From the NCBI RefSeq assembly GCF_008932435.1, contig NZ_WBWE01000004.1, positions 1-64,000 of the forward strand: DNA of 64,000 nucleotides, read 5' to 3'. The notes under the pieces are model-generated. The model made no database searches and was not told where the DNA came from. It saw only the letters and a list, made by a program, of their open reading frames with translations. The stretch is from Brucella pseudintermedia. GTDB lineage: Bacteria > Pseudomonadota > Alphaproteobacteria > Rhizobiales > Rhizobiaceae. Numbering within the stretch: the stretch's first letter is position 1; the number at the start of each line of letters is the position of its first letter. The position numbers were made by a program, and so were the translations under genes. Shown here one piece after another: positions 34,652 through 44,126 of the stretch.

Positions 34652-35329
34652 ATGCGAATTCTGGTGGTTGAGGATGAACGCGAATTGGCGGCGATGTTGG
34701 AACAGGTTCTGACATCGCAAAACATGGTGGCGGACACTGTCGCGACCTGTGGCGAAGCCGAACATATGCTCGCTGAAGATTGCTACGATGCTGTCATTCT
34801 TGACCGTCGTCTACCCGACGGAGATGGATTGTCCGTGCTGCGAAGACTGCGCGGTCGCGGCAGTTCGCTTCCTGTGCTCGTTCTGACAGCCCACGATGAT
34901 TTGCCCGACCGTGTTCACGGCCTCGACAGCGGAGCGGACGATTATCTGGGAAAGCCCTTCGCTTTCGATGAACTCATGGCGCGGTTGCGGGCCATCTTGC
35001 GCCGGAATGGAGACGTTCGTCCGGATATTGTCCGGCTTGGCCGCGTATCCTTCGATTTCACTGCCCGTGAGGCTTTTGTCGGAGAGGTCCCACTTTCCAT
35101 GCCGCGCCGGGAGCTGCTCGTGCTTGAGGCTTTGATGCGACGAAAGGGGCGTATGGTGCAAAGGCCGGTTCTGATGGAGGCGGTTTTCGGGATGAACGAC
35201 GAGGTGGAGCCAAATGCACTCGACACGCATGTCTCGCGCGTACGCCGCAAGTTAGCGGCCGCTGCTGCAGGCGTCACGCTGCATGGCGTGCGCGGTGTTG
35301 GTTATCTTTTGCGCGAGACCATTAATTGA
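34652..35329 (+). CDS. OmpR-family response regulator
   Basis: A 225-aa protein with a receiver domain (1-120; acidic pair EDE near 8, phosphorylated Asp in VILDRRLPDGDG near 51, Lys in GKPFAFDEL near 102) and a winged-helix OmpR domain (about 130-222). ATG 34652 with AAGG upstream begins directly at MRILVVEDERELA. The gene overlaps the sensor kinase start (TTGA). Divergence from the PmtA-like gene suggests a role in envelope lipid control, but no target site was identified. Confidence 0.93.
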   Translation: MRILVVEDERELAAMLEQVLTSQNMVADTVATCGEAEHMLAEDCYDAVILDRRLPDGDGLSVLRRLRGRGSSLPVLVLTAHDDLPDRVHGLDSGADDYLGKPFAFDELMARLRAILRRNGDVRPDIVRLGRVSFDFTAREAFVGEVPLSMPRRELLVLEALMRRKGRMVQRPVLMEAVFGMNDEVEPNALDTHVSRVRRKLAAAAAGVTLHGVRGVGYLLRETIN

Positions 35330-36696
35330 ACAAACCACCCTCTTCCCTGAAGTGGCAGCTTATTACTCGCATCGTCATTGCGCAGGCGCTTGTCGTCCTA
35401 TTGGCGCTGGCGCTGTTCGTCGCGTTTTTATGGTTGTCGGGTTTTGTGCACGAGCGTTACGATCGAGGCGTAATAGACGCTATCAAGGATGCGGTGGCCC
35501 GCGATGCGGAAGGCCATCTGATCCTCAACAACACGCCGGAGCTTGCGGCATTGCGTCGGGATGACAAATCCCTCTGGTTTATTATTCACGATGCTTCCGG
35601 CAACCAACTCATGGAAGGCACGGTCCCTGATGCCTACCGGACAATGAGCAATGCCTTGTCGAATGTGCTGGAAGCCCGTCTTGGCGACGATAAGGTGGGG
35701 GCGCCCCGGCCAGATGCCATCATAAGACGGGAAGACACATCCGCCGGGCGCATCCTGATGATGGCAAGCACGGGAGGCCATCTCACCTTCGGGCGGCTGG
35801 CGGAAGCAGTTGGGGAAGGGTTCAAGATCCTCGTTCTTCCTGGCCTTGTTCTGGCCGCGTTGGGCGCTTTGCTGGTTATTCCGCTGATAGTGCGTATGAC
35901 ATTGAGGGGAGCCTCGGACATCGCTGACAAAGCCTCGCAAATTGAACCCGAGCGGCGTGGAATTCGTCTGTCTACCAAGGATGTTCCTGCTGAGCTTTCA
36001 CCATTGGTGGAGGCCTTCAACGGCGCATTGGAGCGCCTTGATCAAGGATATTCACGCCAGCAGCGGTTCCTGGCGCAGGCGGCGCACGAACTCAGAACCC
36101 CGATCGCTATCCTCTCCGCCCGACTGCACGCTCTGCCGGAAAGCGAACTGAAATCTGACCTCACGCGCGATGCGGCGCGCCTCGGGACTTTGGCGGGGCA
36201 GCTGCTTGACCTTCAGCGGCTGGAAGGGCAACCAGACAAGTTTCATGCCGTCAATATAGTCTCTGCGGCCCGCCAGGTGGTTTCCGATCTGGCGCCACTT
36301 GCTTTCGCTGCTGGATACGATGTGGTTTTCGATAACGATGCCGAAGTTATTAACGTCCTTGGCGATCGACAGGCGATAGAGCGCGCCATTACCAATCTGT
36401 TCCAGAACGCGGTTGATCATGGGGATAAGAAAGGGACAATTTCGGTAAGCGTTCTGGAACCAGCCGTGATTGAAGTTGCCGATGAGGGCAAAGGCATTCC
36501 TTCGGATATGAGAAAGAGCGTATTCGAGCCCTTTAATCGCCTTGATGATAACGGTCCGGGGGCTGGCCTTGGACTTAATCTTGCCCAGCAGATCATGGCG
36601 CTTCACGATGGAAGCGTTGAGGTCGGTGAAACCAGTTCGGGCGGCGCACGCGTCAGACTTGTCTTTCCTCAGACTCCTTCACTTTCGGATCGGTAG
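35326..36696 (+). CDS. Two-component sensor histidine kinase, EnvZ/QseC type
   Basis: A 456-aa kinase with two membrane segments (about 14-40 and 165-190) flanking a periplasmic sensor of about 120 residues. A HAMP linker and then HisKA (FLAQAAHELRTPIAIL, near 245) and HATPase_c motifs (NLFQNAVDHGD, DEGKGIP, GAGLGLNLAQQI) follow. The start appears to be TTG 35326, overlapping the regulator's stop, which ensures coupled synthesis. The periplasmic part has few recognisable features, so the signal is unknown. Confidence 0.92.
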   Translation: MNKPPSSLKWQLITRIVIAQALVVLLALALFVAFLWLSGFVHERYDRGVIDAIKDAVARDAEGHLILNNTPELAALRRDDKSLWFIIHDASGNQLMEGTVPDAYRTMSNALSNVLEARLGDDKVGAPRPDAIIRREDTSAGRILMMASTGGHLTFGRLAEAVGEGFKILVLPGLVLAALGALLVIPLIVRMTLRGASDIADKASQIEPERRGIRLSTKDVPAELSPLVEAFNGALERLDQGYSRQQRFLAQAAHELRTPIAILSARLHALPESELKSDLTRDAARLGTLAGQLLDLQRLEGQPDKFHAVNIVSAARQVVSDLAPLAFAAGYDVVFDNDAEVINVLGDRQAIERAITNLFQNAVDHGDKKGTISVSVLEPAVIEVADEGKGIPSDMRKSVFEPFNRLDDNGPGAGLGLNLAQQIMALHDGSVEVGETSSGGARVRLVFPQTPSLSDR

Positions 36697-36714
36697 ACCG
36701 TCTTCAGCGATCTG

Positions 36715-37710
36715 TCATTTATTGCCTTTGCGCGTGATCAGATTCGCACCGATTTTCCAGAACGCGATTTTTGTATTGCTGCGTCGGCTGCCGCATCCGC
36801 CATTAATTGCAGGGTCGGCTGGAATTCGAAACCCGAAGGGCGGAAAGGGAACTCCGCCACGATCAACCCAATATGCATCCAGATTCGGCAGTTTTCTTTT
36901 TCGCCGTTTCGAGGCGCGGTGATTGATCACATGGCTGGCGTTGCCGACGGCAATCAGATAGGGCGTGGCGCCATGCGCGATCAACCCTTTCAGTACCAGC
37001 ATGATCGCATCTTTCGGTCGTAAACCGCCGAGATCGCGGGTTGCGGAAATTATCGCACGCTTGGCTTCCGCATGGGCCGGGCCTTGCAAGCCGCCGACAA
37101 CAAGGCTGTATGAATCGCCCGGACGATGCACGAACACGAAGCTCCCCATGCAAAGAAGTGCGTCATCTGCCGCACTCACCAGCCGTACGGCAAACACGCC
37201 TTCGTGCCGGCTGCCGCAATGGTCAGAGAGCAGCAGTTGCAGGCGATACGCATGTTCCCTGCCGCAAATTGTTCCAAGCTCGATCTTTTCGCCACGCCAG
37301 AGCGCTTGCAACAGATGCGGGCACAATAACTGGCGCGCCAGTTCGAAATGCTGGATGAGAATGTTGAGGCGGGTCTTCCGTGCCATGCGATGCACGAGGA
37401 ACGACGAAAGCGATTTGCGGATAAGATCGTCATGAGGGGGAGCGAAAGTGTGCTGCTCCGTGAATTCACCGAGAAATCTGAGCCAGCGCAGAGTAAGCCG
37501 TGGCGACAGGCTCCCTCTCAATAGGAAAGCCATGGTTTTGCGAAACTTCAGTCGCGAAACGATACCGATCGTCTGTCGCAATATCGAATGGGAAGCAGCC
37601 AGATGTTTCAGCGGAACATTCCGGCTGCTTGCCTCCGCATTGTGATGGGGTTGACCCGTTTCGGGTCGTTTGGGGGCGGACGTGGAACGGGAAAATTGTT
37701 CGGCCAGCAT
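36715..37710 (-). CDS. VirK/YbjX-family (DUF535) protein
   Basis: A 331-aa cytoplasmic protein with DUF535-like features: an R-rich N-terminus, HFELARQLLCPHLL near 140, GTICGREHAYRLQLL near 170, LVVGGLQGP near 225 and an end containing LDAYWVDRGGVPFPP near 300. In Salmonella and Shigella relatives such proteins help remodel the outer membrane and resist antimicrobial peptides; the mechanism is unclear. The gene starts 2 bp after the PAP2 phosphatase gene ends, so the two form an operon. That operon is enclosed by two two-component systems, supporting an envelope-defence role. Confidence 0.8.
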   Translation of the reverse strand: MLAEQFSRSTSAPKRPETGQPHHNAEASSRNVPLKHLAASHSILRQTIGIVSRLKFRKTMAFLLRGSLSPRLTLRWLRFLGEFTEQHTFAPPHDDLIRKSLSSFLVHRMARKTRLNILIQHFELARQLLCPHLLQALWRGEKIELGTICGREHAYRLQLLLSDHCGSRHEGVFAVRLVSAADDALLCMGSFVFVHRPGDSYSLVVGGLQGPAHAEAKRAIISATRDLGGLRPKDAIMLVLKGLIAHGATPYLIAVGNASHVINHRASKRRKRKLPNLDAYWVDRGGVPFPPFGFRIPADPAINGGCGSRRSNTKIAFWKIGANLITRKGNK

Positions 37711-37712
37711 GA

Positions 37713-38564
37713 TTATTGTCCGTTACGGCGAGGAGTGTGCGTGCCGGACTTTTCGTCAGCTTTGTCAAGGTTCCATGGAGAAATGCCGCGTGCTTGGCCA
37801 GCGTAAAACCTCGTACCGAATTGCTTTACGCCGTTGTCGATTGCCGTCGCCTGGCTGGAAATGCGTCGCCAGAGCCACATCATCAGGCACAGGACCAGAC
37901 CCCAGGAAACTATGACGTCAGACAGGAAATGGGCGCCGAAAATCACCCTGTTAAACGAAACGAAAAACAGGACCGGAACCGCGACTGCCGTTGCGATGGC
38001 TCGCCATTGCGAGGGTGTGAAGACGATCAGCGACAGGGTTGCGGCGGCCACCGCGGCTTCACCGGAGGGAAAGGAGCAACTGTGCCTGCAAGCCGCCGCA
38101 TATTGCCATACGGGCGTAAAATCGGCTGTCCCGCCGAATTCGACGATTTCGCGCGGGCGCGCTCTTCCAATGGTGTTCTTCAGCAACTGCACTGTAATCA
38201 GGGGCCCCAGCATGAAGCTCAGCAGCACGAACAGGGCCTTATGCGGCGGGCAAAAGGAAAATTTGCGCGGCAGGAAAGCATGGAGGCCGATCGCGAGCAC
38301 CATGAAAGGCAGAAGATAGATCAAGCCCTGCCGGTTTAGGTCTCGCACAGCCTTCAGAAACGGATTTTCGGACAATGGGAAACCATGGCCATCCGCAAAA
38401 ATGCGCGAAATGTTCAGGTCAACCGACGGAAATATCACGAGGATGAAGCTCGCAGCCAGAACAGAACGGACCAGAAGTTGCGTTGATCGGGCGGCAGGCC
38501 CGGAGTGTTGGGGGACGCTGGCCGTCGAGCGGGAATCGCTTGCGCCAAGGACTGTTTCCTGCAT
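37713..38564 (-). CDS. PAP2-family membrane phosphatase, LpxE-like
   Basis: A 283-aa protein with about six membrane segments. The PAP2 motifs are readable: motif 1 KNTIGRARPRE (near 145), motif 2 SFPSGEAA (near 180) and motif 3 SFNRVIFGAHFLSDV (near 225) with catalytic His and Asp. Motif 2 has PSGE in place of the usual PSGH. This group includes lipid A 1-phosphatases (LpxE) and undecaprenyl-pyrophosphate phosphatases. ATG 38564 has GAGG upstream. The gene diverges from a second response regulator at 38767 and is co-transcribed with the VirK-like gene. Lipid A dephosphorylation is a reasonable but unproven guess. Confidence 0.82.
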   Translation of the reverse strand: MQETVLGASDSRSTASVPQHSGPAARSTQLLVRSVLAASFILVIFPSVDLNISRIFADGHGFPLSENPFLKAVRDLNRQGLIYLLPFMVLAIGLHAFLPRKFSFCPPHKALFVLLSFMLGPLITVQLLKNTIGRARPREIVEFGGTADFTPVWQYAAACRHSCSFPSGEAAVAAATLSLIVFTPSQWRAIATAVAVPVLFFVSFNRVIFGAHFLSDVIVSWGLVLCLMMWLWRRISSQATAIDNGVKQFGTRFYAGQARGISPWNLDKADEKSGTHTPRRNGQ

Positions 38565-38766
38565 GTCGACACCTCGAAAGAGTTGAACGACTGCGGTTTG
38601 AAGGCCGATTATCAAGACTCTGCGAAGATCGAACCGGCAAAGTGTCTAAAACCGGTCTCTGGACGGCGTGCCTATTGTTTGGAAATTGCACGTCGAGGAT
38701 TTGCGGGCCATAGTCCGCGCAGATTTCTACCCCGTTATTATCAATGACCTATTTCTGGAGCCGCTC

Positions 38767-39459
38767 GTGGACAATAGTCTCGTTCTTATAGTGGAGGATG
38801 AGCCCGAAATTGCGCAGATCCTGGATGCCTATCTCGTGCGGGAAGGCTATCGCACGGTGCGGGCCGCCGACGGCGAAACGGCGCTGCAACATCACGCGCT
38901 GCTCTCGCCGGATATCGTTCTGCTCGATGTTCGCATTCCCAAGCTTGATGGTTTCGCCGTGCTCGCACGTCTGCGGCAAACCCGAAATACGCCGGTCATC
39001 ATGGTGACCGCACTGGCCGAGGACATCGATCGGCTCAGCGGCCTCCGTCTCGGTGCTGATGATTATGTCGTCAAACCGTTCAATCCGCAGGAAGTGGTGG
39101 CTCGCGTCAAGGCGGTGCTGCGCCGTACAAAAGGGGATCAGCAGGAGGCGCTTCGCCGCTTCGGGGCGATTGAAGTAGATTTCAATGCCTACTCGGCCTT
39201 CGTCAATTGTAACGGCGAACGGATTGCTCTCCAGCTAACGCTTAGCGAATTCAGAATCCTTGCTTACATGGTGCGCCGTCCGACCCACGCCTTCGACCGT
39301 GCCGATATTCTGGATGCCTGTCTGCCGGAAAGTGATGCGCTGGTCCGCACTGTGGATACGCATATATCCAATCTGCGAAAGAAGCTGGAAGCGCTCGGGC
39401 AGACAGATTTCTTCCCCGCGGTCCGCGGTATCGGTTATCGCCTGGCGGACCCCAAATGA
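38767..39459 (+). CDS. OmpR-family response regulator, BaeR-like
   Basis: A 230-aa regulator starting at GTG 38767 with GGAG 6 bp upstream (VDNSLVLIVEDEPEI). The receiver Asp is in IVLLDVRIPKLDG near 54 and the Lys in VVKPFNPQEV near 104. The winged helix (about 135-228) ends VRGIGYRLADPK. It overlaps the kinase gene by ATGA. It diverges from the PAP2/VirK operon, a likely target. Confidence 0.92.
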   Translation: MDNSLVLIVEDEPEIAQILDAYLVREGYRTVRAADGETALQHHALLSPDIVLLDVRIPKLDGFAVLARLRQTRNTPVIMVTALAEDIDRLSGLRLGADDYVVKPFNPQEVVARVKAVLRRTKGDQQEALRRFGAIEVDFNAYSAFVNCNGERIALQLTLSEFRILAYMVRRPTHAFDRADILDACLPESDALVRTVDTHISNLRKKLEALGQTDFFPAVRGIGYRLADPK

Positions 39460-40631
39460 AGCTGCCCACTCTTCCGCTTGCCACTCTGACTGCCATCATA
39501 ATCGCTGCCATGCTGGTGCTCAGTGTCGGCCTGGCCTATCTGGGGGTGACCTCTTATGCCGCCTATCTGGAGGAGGGGGTAATAAGGAGCCTGCCTGCCA
39601 ATGCTGCCAAGGCCTACCGCGATATGAATGCCGGCATCGTTCCGGAACCGGCGGCGATAAGGGAGCTGTTCGATCATCTCGATGGTCTTTCTGATCCGGT
39701 GGACTTCCAGCTGTACCTGTCCGTGCTCGTCTGCGGCCTGTTTTCGGCGCTCATTTGCAGTGTCATCGGAATATATCTGGCACGAAGGATCGCACGGCCT
39801 CTGGAGCAGTTAACGCTGGTGGCGGAAGGACTTAAATCGGGCGATTTTTCCGTCCGGCTGGCGGAATCTCATACGAGCACGGTAGAGGTCAAAAGCCTCA
39901 TTGAAAGTTTCAACGCGCTGGCAACCAGCCTCGAAACCATGGAAGAACGGCTGCGCTTCAACAATATGGCCGTAGCGCATGAGTTGCGCACACCGCTAAC
40001 CATATTGCGTGGCTCCATGCAGGGCATGGTGGATGGCGTTTTCCCGATGGACACGAAAACGGTGGCGAGCCTTTTGCTGCAGGTAGAGGGCCTGTCCCGT
40101 CTTGTGGAGGATTTGCGAACGCTGTCGCTGGCGATAGGACAAAAACTCGTCATGGACCGCGAGCGCTTTGAGGTGGCCGGACTGGTGGAAACCGTGCTTG
40201 ATTCAGCCAAGCCGATGCTCGAAGCAAGCAAGCTTGCTGTCGAAAGAGAATTGTCGCCAAGGGTGGCGATAGCTGATCGCCAGCGCATCCGGCAAGCTAT
40301 CCTCGCACTTCTGGAAAATGCTTGCCATTATGCCGCGGCGGGCGGAGTGCTGCGATGCCAGACCGAACTGACAGCAGACGGTTTCATCGCCATACGCATC
40401 CTGGATCGAGGTCCCGGCTTTCCAGAAAACATGAATGACATTGGCGTCAATCCTTTCTGGCGCGGGGACGCGTCTCGTTCGAGGGCGACCGGGGGAACGG
40501 GGCTTGGCCTGTCGGTTGTGCAGGCGATAGCGGCCGCCCATGGCGGAAAGCTTGAATTCCAAAATCGACCGGGCGGCGGCGCCATCGTGTCCATTCTGAT
40601 CCCCGATGATTCCACAGAATGCTTTGCCTGA
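39456..40631 (+). CDS. Two-component sensor histidine kinase, BaeS-like
   Basis: A 391-aa kinase with membrane segments near 9-32 and 88-108 around a short periplasmic part of about 50 residues. HAMP, HisKA (MAVAHELRTPLTIL, near 172) and HATPase_c (LLENACHYAA, LDRGPGFPE, GGTGLGLSVVQAI) follow. The small sensor domain fits kinases that read membrane state or peptides rather than large ligands. Coupled by ATGA overlap to its regulator. Confidence 0.92.
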   Translation: MKLPTLPLATLTAIIIAAMLVLSVGLAYLGVTSYAAYLEEGVIRSLPANAAKAYRDMNAGIVPEPAAIRELFDHLDGLSDPVDFQLYLSVLVCGLFSALICSVIGIYLARRIARPLEQLTLVAEGLKSGDFSVRLAESHTSTVEVKSLIESFNALATSLETMEERLRFNNMAVAHELRTPLTILRGSMQGMVDGVFPMDTKTVASLLLQVEGLSRLVEDLRTLSLAIGQKLVMDRERFEVAGLVETVLDSAKPMLEASKLAVERELSPRVAIADRQRIRQAILALLENACHYAAAGGVLRCQTELTADGFIAIRILDRGPGFPENMNDIGVNPFWRGDASRSRATGGTGLGLSVVQAIAAAHGGKLEFQNRPGGGAIVSILIPDDSTECFA

Positions 40632-41010
40632 TTGTCTGTTGCTGTTGTTGATTTCGCTGATTTCGTATCAACCCAAGACGACCGCTTCAACGATCGGATG
40701 TCAACATTTGCAAATGCTTTCAGCTGGAAAGCGTTGCTTTTTCGAAGAACTGGGATGACTGCTTAAATCTTCCAGACGGCGATGAGTTCGACCCTGCATG
40801 TGATTGTTCGAGTGGGGGTGACAAAACATCGCAAGTGACTAGAGTATTGCTGGAGTGCAACTTTCTTTATATTAGTTTTCTCTAAATTTATAAAATGTAT
40901 ATATCTAACTTTACATATGAAATACTTTGGAACATTGTCGGTTCGGGCGGGAATCATGAATATTTTCAAGACTCAGGTTTTGAGTCTTGTGTGCGGGGTT
41001 GACAGATATA
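40632..41010. other. Intergenic region between kinase and AraC genes
   Basis: About 380 bp. The stretch 40855-40930 is AT-rich and may hold the promoter of the AraC gene. No convincing gene or hairpin is seen. Confidence 0.4.
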
Positions 41011-41915
41011 ATGACGGTTCAAGCTCGGCAAGAGGTGATTGCCGATGAGCAACAGGCACAGGCTTGTTCGAACATTCTACAGGCGGGCACCTTCTATTTC
41101 GATCTTCCCCAGGCAGCTTGCGGTCCAGGCATATTACTGCCCGAGGTGAAGTCGCACACTGCGTCTGCCGTCCGGGGGCTCATGCGTTTGTGGCAAGAGC
41201 TCATCTGATCGAAATATTTCTCGCTCCCGTAAAAGCCTTCGAATACACATCTGGTGATCGTCGGATGTCACTGGCCGAAGTGCAGGCGGGCGCCGTTTTG
41301 GCCAGCGCAGCCAATAGCCCGGTGTCTGTGAAATGGGCTTCAGATAAAGAAAGCGTAATACTGGCAATCAAGCCGAACCGTTTGCGAAAGCAGGATGCGA
41401 TAGGGCTCGAAACGATCATGACTCTGCCCGCTGTTGATGCGGTTGCTCTCGACGTGGCGAGACAATTAAAAGCGATCCTGGCCGAGCCGGAAGCGGTTGA
41501 GCCCTCACGAATAGACGCATTGGTTACGAGGCTGATTGTCCACCTTTTCCAAAGCGATGACGATGGTGAAGCCCGGGCGAAACCGAAAACCGGACTTTCG
41601 CTTTACAATGCGAGAAAAGTTCAGACCTTCATGCGCGAAAATGTCTCGCGCAAGCTTGCCGTGGCGGATCTGGCCGCAATTTGTGATCTTTCACCCAGCC
41701 ACTTCATTAGCGGCTTTACGGAAACGTTCGGGCAAGCGCCTTACAGTTATCTTTTGAGTCTGAGGCTTGCTTATGCCGAGCGGCTCCTTGCCCAAAGCGA
41801 AATGTCCATCGCAGAAGTGGCATATGTCAGCGGCTTTTCCAGCCAGAGCCATCTGACGGCGACGATGAAAAAGCAGAAAGGTGTCACGCCGTCGCACGTC
41901 CGCAACCGGAAATGA
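41011..41915 (+). CDS. AraC-family transcriptional regulator, probably frameshifted near its N-terminus
   Basis: The C-terminal part (about 41600-41915) is a complete AraC/XylS DNA-binding domain with two HTH motifs (KLAVADLAAICDLSPSHF and MSIAEVAYVSGFSSQSHL). One frame (TTG 41064 to 41915, 283 aa) holds this domain. A different frame from ATG 41011 (MTVQARQEVIADEQQ) to a stop at 41206-41208 looks like the natural N-terminus. A one-base deletion near 41190-41205 would explain the switch, giving a product of about 300 aa. Otherwise translation starts internally, for instance at ATG 41265. It lies 236 bp upstream of the giant surface-protein gene and might regulate it. Confidence 0.65.
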
Positions 41916-42151
41916 CGGCTGCGCGCGTTGCTGATCCAGGCATGAATTAAGCTCAAAACGCCTCAAGCATTGTATGGGCTTATGCAATTCACTGTGCGAA
42001 ATAGGGAGTATTTCATAAAACCGTAGAATCTTGAAATACGGACGGCCCTAACTCGCGCATGCGTCTCCATTGATTGACCATTATCCGGAGTCTTGCCGTC
42101 TCTGTGAGGGCAGTAAGCAAGGCTTCGGATGGTTCATTGAGGGGACCATTC

Positions 42152-44092
42152 ATGTTTCAGATTGCCTTGCTGCGTCGTGCGGCTCGTCGTTCGTCGAGCC
42201 GCTTCGCTTCCATCGCGCGACTTTGGGCCGAGAGTCCGTTCCGCGCCGCAGTAGGTAATGTCACGAAACTGGTTTCGCTGGCGCTTGTTGGAACGGCGGT
42301 TCTGCCCACAAACAGCGCGAGTGCTCAGACGCAGACGCCCTTCGTGTGTGATTCCCAAATGTATCTGGCGCAGGGTTCCCCCACAGCGCTCTATCGTTTC
42401 GACGCCACACAAAATCCTTTTGTTGTAAGCCCAATCGGATCACCATCGTCGCTCACTTATAACGCCGTTGCGCTCAACCCGATTGATCGTTTCATCTATG
42501 GGTTGAGCGGCACTTCCTTGCTTCGTATTGGTGCCGGGGGCGGCGTGGTCAATTTGGGCAGTGTCGCTGGCATTCCCAGTGGTGTTGTTACCGGAGAATT
42601 CGGACCTGGAGGTACATATTGGATTGCCAGTGGCGCGGATCTTTATGGGATCAATGTCAAGACCCTGACAGCCACAAGGGTTGCGCTATCCCAGTCCGTT
42701 AACATCAACGATCTGGCCTGGTATAATAATCGGCTCTGGGCAGCTGCTCCAGACGATGGTCCGCTGTACGAAATCAACCCAACCACTGGCGCCGTTATTG
42801 CACATGGTGCGACAGGCGTGGCTGGCAACTTTGGCGGCATGTTTGGCGCGACCAACGGGATTTTCGGCAACAACAATAACGGTGGCTTCTATCAATTCGA
42901 TCCCGTGACGGGCAAGGCAACGCTCATATCGAGCCTGCAGGGTTCGTCATACAATGACGGCGCCAAATGTCCCACAACTGCGCTTGAGTTCCCCGTTGAT
43001 CTCAAGATTACCAAGGATGATGGCGCGACGTCATATTCGGCAGGCCAGGTAGTCAACTACACCATCACTGTGTCCAATGCCGGTCCTTTCGGTGCCATGG
43101 GCGCGCGGATCAGCGATCCGCTTCCTTCGGGCATTACCGCTGCAAGTTGGACGTGCGGCGGAGCAACCGGAGGGGCCATTTGCGGTGCAGCGAGCGGTAC
43201 GGGTGCAATCAATACTACGGCAAATCTGCCCGCCGGCGCATCGGTTACTTACACGCTTGCCATGAGCGTGCCGGCCGGATTCAGCGGGGATCTCGTTAAT
43301 ACGGCCACCGTAACTGCGCCGACTGGGTCGCCGGATACAAACACTGCCAACAACACTGCTACCGATATCAATACCTTCACACCGTCCACTGCGACTGTAA
43401 AAAAGGAACTGATCCGCGAGAGCCTCACTGCCAACAATCTCGCAGAGCCGGGGGAGGTTCTTACCTATAGGGTGACCGTCACCCATACCGGTGGCGGAGC
43501 CTATAGAGACTTCGATTTCATCGAAAATATTCCGAACGGCGCCACGATGACGCGCGTCTCCGGTGCCAACGGATTTACCAGCCCCGTGTCCGGGGCCTCC
43601 ACCGTGCAGTTGACCATTCCGGAAGTGCCGGTGGGCGGTACAGCGGAAGTAGAGATCGATCTGACGGTCGCGGCTCCCATCCCGCTCGGTGTGTCGCAGA
43701 TCCGCAATTCCATCAGCGGCGGCGATGTGCCAGCGAATTGCACTACCTGCTCGGTGTCCACGCCGACCCCGGCTTATACACCTATAAGCCCGCCCACGGT
43801 TTCCTGTTCGACCGGGGGTGCCTATTTCAACACGGCCTATAATGGCAGTGGCGGCATAAAGCCGAGCGGTTTCGATGACTACTGGCAGGTGGCCGTTACA
43901 CCCACCGCCGTGACCGGCGCTCCCCCCCGCCAGCCTCAGCTATGGTGCGGCAACCATTGTAAGCAATCCGAATGCAGCCTGGATCACATCGCCATATGGC
44001 AATGCGAACTGGATTGCTCACAATTCCACCGGCGCCGCAACGCCATCAGGCAGTTCGAACGACTATTTCTTCCGTTATCAATTCAACCTTGA
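42152..44092 (+). CDS. N-terminal fragment of a giant DUF11-repeat surface protein (interrupted by frameshift)
   Basis: Begins at ATG 42152, 7 bp after GAGGGG. A long cationic leader of about 60 residues (MFQIALLRRAARRSSSRF through TNSASAQ) resembles the extended signal peptides of large secreted proteins. A propeller-like region follows (about 62-285; LYRFDATQNPF, IYGLSG), then two DUF11-type beta-sandwich domains (about 285-545). From the C7 tract at 43922 the frame turns to nonsense and stops at 44092. Dropping one C restores a frame that runs unbroken to 50597, giving 2814 aa. The gene may be phase-variable, frameshift-translated or newly broken. Confidence 0.8.
   Translation: MFQIALLRRAARRSSSRFASIARLWAESPFRAAVGNVTKLVSLALVGTAVLPTNSASAQTQTPFVCDSQMYLAQGSPTALYRFDATQNPFVVSPIGSPSSLTYNAVALNPIDRFIYGLSGTSLLRIGAGGGVVNLGSVAGIPSGVVTGEFGPGGTYWIASGADLYGINVKTLTATRVALSQSVNINDLAWYNNRLWAAAPDDGPLYEINPTTGAVIAHGATGVAGNFGGMFGATNGIFGNNNNGGFYQFDPVTGKATLISSLQGSSYNDGAKCPTTALEFPVDLKITKDDGATSYSAGQVVNYTITVSNAGPFGAMGARISDPLPSGITAASWTCGGATGGAICGAASGTGAINTTANLPAGASVTYTLAMSVPAGFSGDLVNTATVTAPTGSPDTNTANNTATDINTFTPSTATVKKELIRESLTANNLAEPGEVLTYRVTVTHTGGGAYRDFDFIENIPNGATMTRVSGANGFTSPVSGASTVQLTIPEVPVGGTAEVEIDLTVAAPIPLGVSQIRNSISGGDVPANCTTCSVSTPTPAYTPISPPTVSCSTGGAYFNTAYNGSGGIKPSGFDDYWQVAVTPTAVTGAPPRQPQLWCGNHCKQSECSLDHIAIWQCELDCSQFHRRRNAIRQFERLFLPLSIQP
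43922..43928 (+). other. Seven-C homopolymer at the frameshift point
   Basis: The tract reads GCT followed by seven C and GCC. With seven C the upstream frame ends at 44092; with six C it continues as APPASLSYGAATIVSNP into the downstream frame. Such a tract is a classical slip site, and CCC-C is also a known +1 frameshift-prone proline context. Confidence 0.85.
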
Positions 44093-44126
44093 TCCGGCGA
44101 TCGATCCGAAGTCGCTCAGCCTCGCC

